Part shown: in pieces, positions 61,363-64,000 of the stretch | Position numbering within the stretch: position 1 is the stretch's first letter | Layout of the letters: each line of letters begins with the position of its first letter | Origin: Nocardioides houyundeii | GTDB lineage: Bacteria; Actinomycetota; Actinomycetes; Propionibacteriales; Nocardioidaceae | Direction of reading: 5' to 3' | DNA: 64,000 nt | Assembly (NCBI RefSeq): GCF_002865585.1 | Contig: NZ_CP025581.1 | Span: 3,658,001-3,722,000, forward strand | The notes under the pieces: model-generated | What the model was told of the DNA's origin: nothing | Databases searched by the model: none | Seen by the model: the letters and a program-made list of their open reading frames with translations, nothing else | Translations under genes and position numbers: made by a program

Positions 61363-61818
61363 TCAGCCCTGGCGGATCCGCTCGCGGGCCCGGCTCACGA
61401 GGTCGGCGAGCACCAGCCCGTACGTCGGCCCGCCACTGAGGCCGTAGGCGTCCAGGCGTCCGGCGGCCCGCTCGACCAGGCGCTCGGCGCCGACCTGGTT
61501 GCCGCGAGCCGCATGGGTCAGTCCGACGCAGAGCTGGGCGAGCCCTTGCCACAGCTCACGTTCCTCGGCCGGGCAGCTCTTCCACCGGACCTCCAGCGCC
61601 TCGTGCGCGGCGAAGGGCCGACCCTCCTGCAGCAGCGAGCGGGCCAGGTCCAGGGTCTCGTCGGGAGGCAGGGGCGTCTCGTCGATGGGCTCGACGCCCT
61701 GCTCGCCGTAGGGCAGCGGACGGCCCAGGGCGTCACGCGGACGGGCCTGCCGGGCGCGGCCCTCCTCGTCGCGGTCCCGGTCACCGGACGGCGTGGGCGC
61801 GAACGGGTCCTCAGGCAT
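61363..61818 (-). CDS. DUF309 family protein
   Basis: 151 residues. Charged, low-complexity N-terminus (about 1-50), then the DUF309 helical domain with LLQEGRPFAAHEALEVRWK (HEALE motif) and ELWQGLAQLCVGLTHAARGN. Function unknown. ATG 61818. Convergent with the XRE gene. Confidence 0.85.
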   Translation of the reverse strand: MPEDPFAPTPSGDRDRDEEGRARQARPRDALGRPLPYGEQGVEPIDETPLPPDETLDLARSLLQEGRPFAAHEALEVRWKSCPAEERELWQGLAQLCVGLTHAARGNQVGAERLVERAAGRLDAYGLSGGPTYGLVLADLVSRARERIRQG

Positions 61819-61883
61819 GCCGTCACCCTACGGGGGGCCGCGCGCATCAGCGCCTGCCGGTTTCACCTCAGTAGGGTGACCGG

Positions 61884-62753
61884 GTGACCGGGCTGCCGAT
61901 CAGGGTTCTGCTCGATGTCGACACCGGCATCGACGACGCGTTGGCGCTGCTGTACGCGACGGCGACGCCGCGGCTCGACGTTGTCGGGGTGTCCGCAGTC
62001 GTGGGAAACGTGCCGGTCGACGTGGGTGCTCGCAACGCCGCCAAGGTGTTGGCGGCGGTCGGCGAGACAGAAGTCCCCGTGGTGCAAGGGGCGGCCTTCA
62101 CGACCCAGGGACGTGGTGCCCGGCGCGGGCCGACGAACCACGGTCCCGACGGCCTGGGGGGTGTGAGTCTGGCCGGCCCGTTCCGCGAGCCGGGCAGCGA
62201 CCCCCTGGCCCTGCTCGATCGGCTGACGTCTGATCATCCGATCACGGTGGCGGCGTGCGCGCCCCTGACGAACGTCGCCCAGCTCGCCCGCCGCAAGGGG
62301 GTGGGACGGATCGTCCTGGTCGGTGGTGAGCTGCTCGTCGAGGACGAGCTCGAGTTCAACATCGGGCACGATCCGGTGGCTGCCGCCGCGGTGCTCGCCA
62401 CCGAGGTGCCGACCACGGTCTATCCGGTGGACCTGTTCGACCGGATCGTCGTCTCACCGTCGCTCGTCAGGCGGCTGCAGGATGCGACCACCGCTGCGGC
62501 CCAGCTGGCTGGCGAACTGCTCCGCGTCCGGCGCGACCACATGCTGGGGGACGCCGGAGCGTTGGTGTTCCTGGCTCATCCTGAGCTGTTCGAGGTCACC
62601 AGGGCTCGGATGGCGGTCACGGCTGGACGCTTGACTCCGGTGGAGCAACCGGAGCTCGGGTCCGTCGTCGACGTGGTCACGTCGGCCGACGCCGACGCCG
62701 TGGTGGCGGCGTTCGTCGAGGCCGTCGTACAGCCACGTCACTGCCCTGAATGA
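61884..62753 (+). CDS. Nucleoside hydrolase (IU type)
   Basis: 289 residues. The Ca2+-site motif DVDTGIDDALAL (D11, D13, D17, D18) at the N-terminus and the later ACAPLTNVAQL, ELEFNIGHDPVAA and PVDLFDRIVVS segments define the inosine-uridine preferring hydrolase family, which splits nucleosides into base and ribose. GTG 61884 is the first reasonable start. Four-base overlap region with the YciI frame at the 3' end, so possibly cotranscribed. Confidence 0.85.
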   Translation: MTGLPIRVLLDVDTGIDDALALLYATATPRLDVVGVSAVVGNVPVDVGARNAAKVLAAVGETEVPVVQGAAFTTQGRGARRGPTNHGPDGLGGVSLAGPFREPGSDPLALLDRLTSDHPITVAACAPLTNVAQLARRKGVGRIVLVGGELLVEDELEFNIGHDPVAAAAVLATEVPTTVYPVDLFDRIVVSPSLVRRLQDATTAAAQLAGELLRVRRDHMLGDAGALVFLAHPELFEVTRARMAVTAGRLTPVEQPELGSVVDVVTSADADAVVAAFVEAVVQPRHCPE

Positions 62754-62797
62754 CGCGAGGCAGGGCCGCACGGGTGGCCCTGGACGGGAGACAGACC

Positions 62798-63139
62798 ATG
62801 ACCAAGTACGCCATCTACTTCCACCAGCAATGGGTCGGTGACCACTCCGAGGAGTGGTTTCGCAGCCGCGTCCAGCCGTCCACAGCTGTCGTCGAGGAGA
62901 TGAAGGAGGCAGGGGTCTTGTTGTTTGCCGGTGGCCTGGTGGAGGACATGTCGCAGGCGTTCAGCGCCGATGGCACCAGCGGCACCATGGTGGTGACTGA
63001 CGGCCCCTACACCGAGACCACGGAGCATCTCGGCGGGCTGACCATCATCGAGGTTCCGGACGTCGAGGAGGCGCGGAAGTGGGCTGCCAAGATCGCCGAG
63101 GGGTGTGGATGGCCCCAAGAGGTCCGCGAGGTCATGTAG
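62798..63139 (+). CDS. YciI family protein
   Basis: 113 residues, ferredoxin-like alpha/beta. Starts MTKYAIYFHQQW; the conserved DGPYTETTEHLGGLTIIEVPDVEEARKWA (about 70-98) matches the YciI/YCII family. ATG 62798 after GGGAGACAG; the open frame back to 62750 is unlikely. Lies 44 bp after the nucleoside hydrolase. Confidence 0.8.
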   Translation: MTKYAIYFHQQWVGDHSEEWFRSRVQPSTAVVEEMKEAGVLLFAGGLVEDMSQAFSADGTSGTMVVTDGPYTETTEHLGGLTIIEVPDVEEARKWAAKIAEGCGWPQEVREVM

Positions 63140-63278
63140 CGGGGTGCCTTCCGCTTCGCGGCGCTCTCCGGATCCACGCGTCCGGCTCGCGGCGCTAAGA
63201 CGCACCCGCCACAACGATGGCTCTGGTGGTCGCGATGGGGTTCGTGAATGCTGGGTGGATGCTCGTCATCGGAGTCGT

Positions 63279-63524
63279 GTGCTCGTGGTGATGGCACTCG
63301 CGTTGGCTGTCGCCGGCCTCGCCGGCCTCGGGGATCGCCGGCGCGGGCATGGCTTCTCCTGCGTCGTTCTGGCCGGGATCTTCTTCCCGATGACCTGGAC
63401 CGTCCGGTATGTGATGGATGAGCGCCCGTATCAGCGGTGTCGTCGCGCGACGGCCGGGCGTTCGCGGCGGGAAGGCCGGGCCAAAGGGTTCTGCCGGGTG
63501 GTCTACTCGGCGTTGGCGTCGTAG
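63279..63524 (+). CDS. Small membrane protein, possibly 5' frameshifted
   Basis: 81 residues with two hydrophobic helices (VLVVMALALAVAGLAGLG and VVLAGIFFPMTWTVRYV) then a basic tail; the FFPMTW...DERPY pattern is familiar from short actinobacterial membrane proteins. GTG 63279 chosen. A separate frame from ATG 63217 encodes a further hydrophobic helix (MGFVNAGWMLVIGVV) and may be the true start, implying a frameshift. Overlaps the hxlR-type gene end by 22 bp, convergent. Confidence 0.4.
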   Translation: MLVVMALALAVAGLAGLGDRRRGHGFSCVVLAGIFFPMTWTVRYVMDERPYQRCRRATAGRSRREGRAKGFCRVVYSALAS

Positions 63525-63880
63525 CTGGCCTGGTTTCGCTCGATCTCCGGGTTATGGTCCACGGCCCACTCGGCGAGGGTCACGGCGGGCTCGATCAGCG
63601 TCCGGCCGGTCGCGGTGAGCTCGTACTCAACCCGCGGCGGGACTTCGGCGTAGACAGTGCGGGACACCAGGCCGTCGCGCTCCAGGCTACGGACGGTCCG
63701 GGTCAGCATCCGCTGCGAAATGCCCGGGATCCGGGTCTGCAGCTCGGAGAACCGCAGTGCCGGTCCGTCCAACGTGGCCACGACCAGCAAGGACCACTTG
63801 TCCCCGATCCGATCGAGGACTCCGCGGATCGCCCGTCCGCCGTCGCCCCGGATCAGGCAGGTCTTCTCGTACTTCGACAC
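63503..63880 (-). CDS. HxlR family transcriptional regulator
   Basis: 125 residues, the single winged-helix HxlR fold: IGDKWSLLVVATLDGPALRFSELQTRIPGISQRMLTRTVRSLERDGLVSRTVYAEVPPRVEYELTATG (about 26-95). Cys8 sits where redox-sensing relatives such as YodB keep a reactive Cys, so oxidant or quinone sensing is possible. GTG 63880 with AGGGAA upstream. Divergent from the gene at the right edge, its probable target. Confidence 0.9.
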   Translation of the reverse strand: MSKYEKTCLIRGDGGRAIRGVLDRIGDKWSLLVVATLDGPALRFSELQTRIPGISQRMLTRTVRSLERDGLVSRTVYAEVPPRVEYELTATGRTLIEPAVTLAEWAVDHNPEIERNQASYDANAE

Positions 63881-63933
63881 GGACTTCCCTGTTCCTCACT
63901 CACACCGGTGTGCCTTTTGTAGGCGATCCTGAA

Positions 63934-63967
63934 GTTACCCATGATGGGGCCTGTTACCGACGATAAC
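63934..63967. promoter_or_regulatory. HxlR operator candidate
   Basis: An imperfect palindrome GTTACCG-A-CGATAAC (63953-63967) and a second GTTACC at 63934, 19 bp earlier on the same face. Lies 13 bp upstream of the divergent ATG at 63981, between it and the regulator. Confidence 0.5.
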
Positions 63968-63980
63968 CAAGGAGTCCGTC

Positions 63981-64000
63981 ATGGAGACCGCGTACTGGAT
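63981..64000 (+). CDS. Start of a gene cut by the window edge
   Basis: ATG 63981 with AAGGAG seven bases upstream, opening METAYW. Only six codons are visible, so the product is unknown. Position suggests the target of the divergent HxlR regulator, often an oxidoreductase in this family. Confidence 0.6.

Overview
The window is GC-rich actinobacterial DNA with dense, short-spaced genes, frequent GTG starts and many DUF2510, DUF427, DUF309 and LmeA-type proteins. The gene content looks most like Nocardioides or a close relative in the Nocardioidaceae. This is inferred from gene content, because no rRNA or other phylogenetic marker gene is present. I saw no tRNA, rRNA, CRISPR array, replication origin, prophage or biosynthetic cluster.

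Layout. 1-13.7 kb: housekeeping and accessory genes, including a partial sterol-desaturase-type hydroxylase, DUF427, a secreted seven-repeat beta-propeller, 2H phosphoesterase, YccF, NTF2-like, VOC, LmeA-like, a frameshifted DUF998 gene, a class II glutamine amidotransferase and a membrane-protein/winged-helix operon with two identical palindromic operators. A decayed IS110 fragment lies at 5.4-5.7 kb. 13.9-19.3 kb: an accessory island with a complete IS110-type transposase followed by orphan genes of lower GC (a PIN-like nuclease candidate and two divergent, distantly paralogous helical proteins). 19.3-29.6 kb: a run of large secreted proteins (calcineurin-type phosphoesterase, RTX-like protein interrupted by a frameshift, amidase with an Ig-like tail, Fn3 metalloprotease), separated by strong hairpin terminators. 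29.6-40.8 kb: MFS exporter, response-regulator/reductase fusion, Na+/H+ antiporter with a UBP zinc finger, serine hydrolase and a two-gene DUF2510 operon (scramblase-like plus helix-hairpin-helix). 40.8-42.4 kb: an AbiE-like nucleotidyltransferase toxin-antitoxin pair with an inverted repeat over its start. 42.5-64 kb: mostly chromosomal functions, namely SppA, an AGPS-like flavoenzyme, TetR, an SRPBCC/formaldehyde-dehydrogenase-like operon, DoxX, a subtilase, lysoplasmalogenase, EAL-HDOD, GNATs (one decayed), SDR/XRE, a nucleoside hydrolase, YciI and an HxlR regulator with a divergent target gene cut by the window edge.

Main points for a second look: the IS110-adjacent orphan island; two independent frameshifts, each exactly one G short in a G-run (8617-8620 and 21653-21657), which may be assembly errors; IS110 debris forming the 3' end of a VOC gene; several clear palindromic operators next to regulators; and the antiporter-UBP and DUF2510-scramblase architectures. 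No convincing wholly new system was found. The island proteins are the best candidates.
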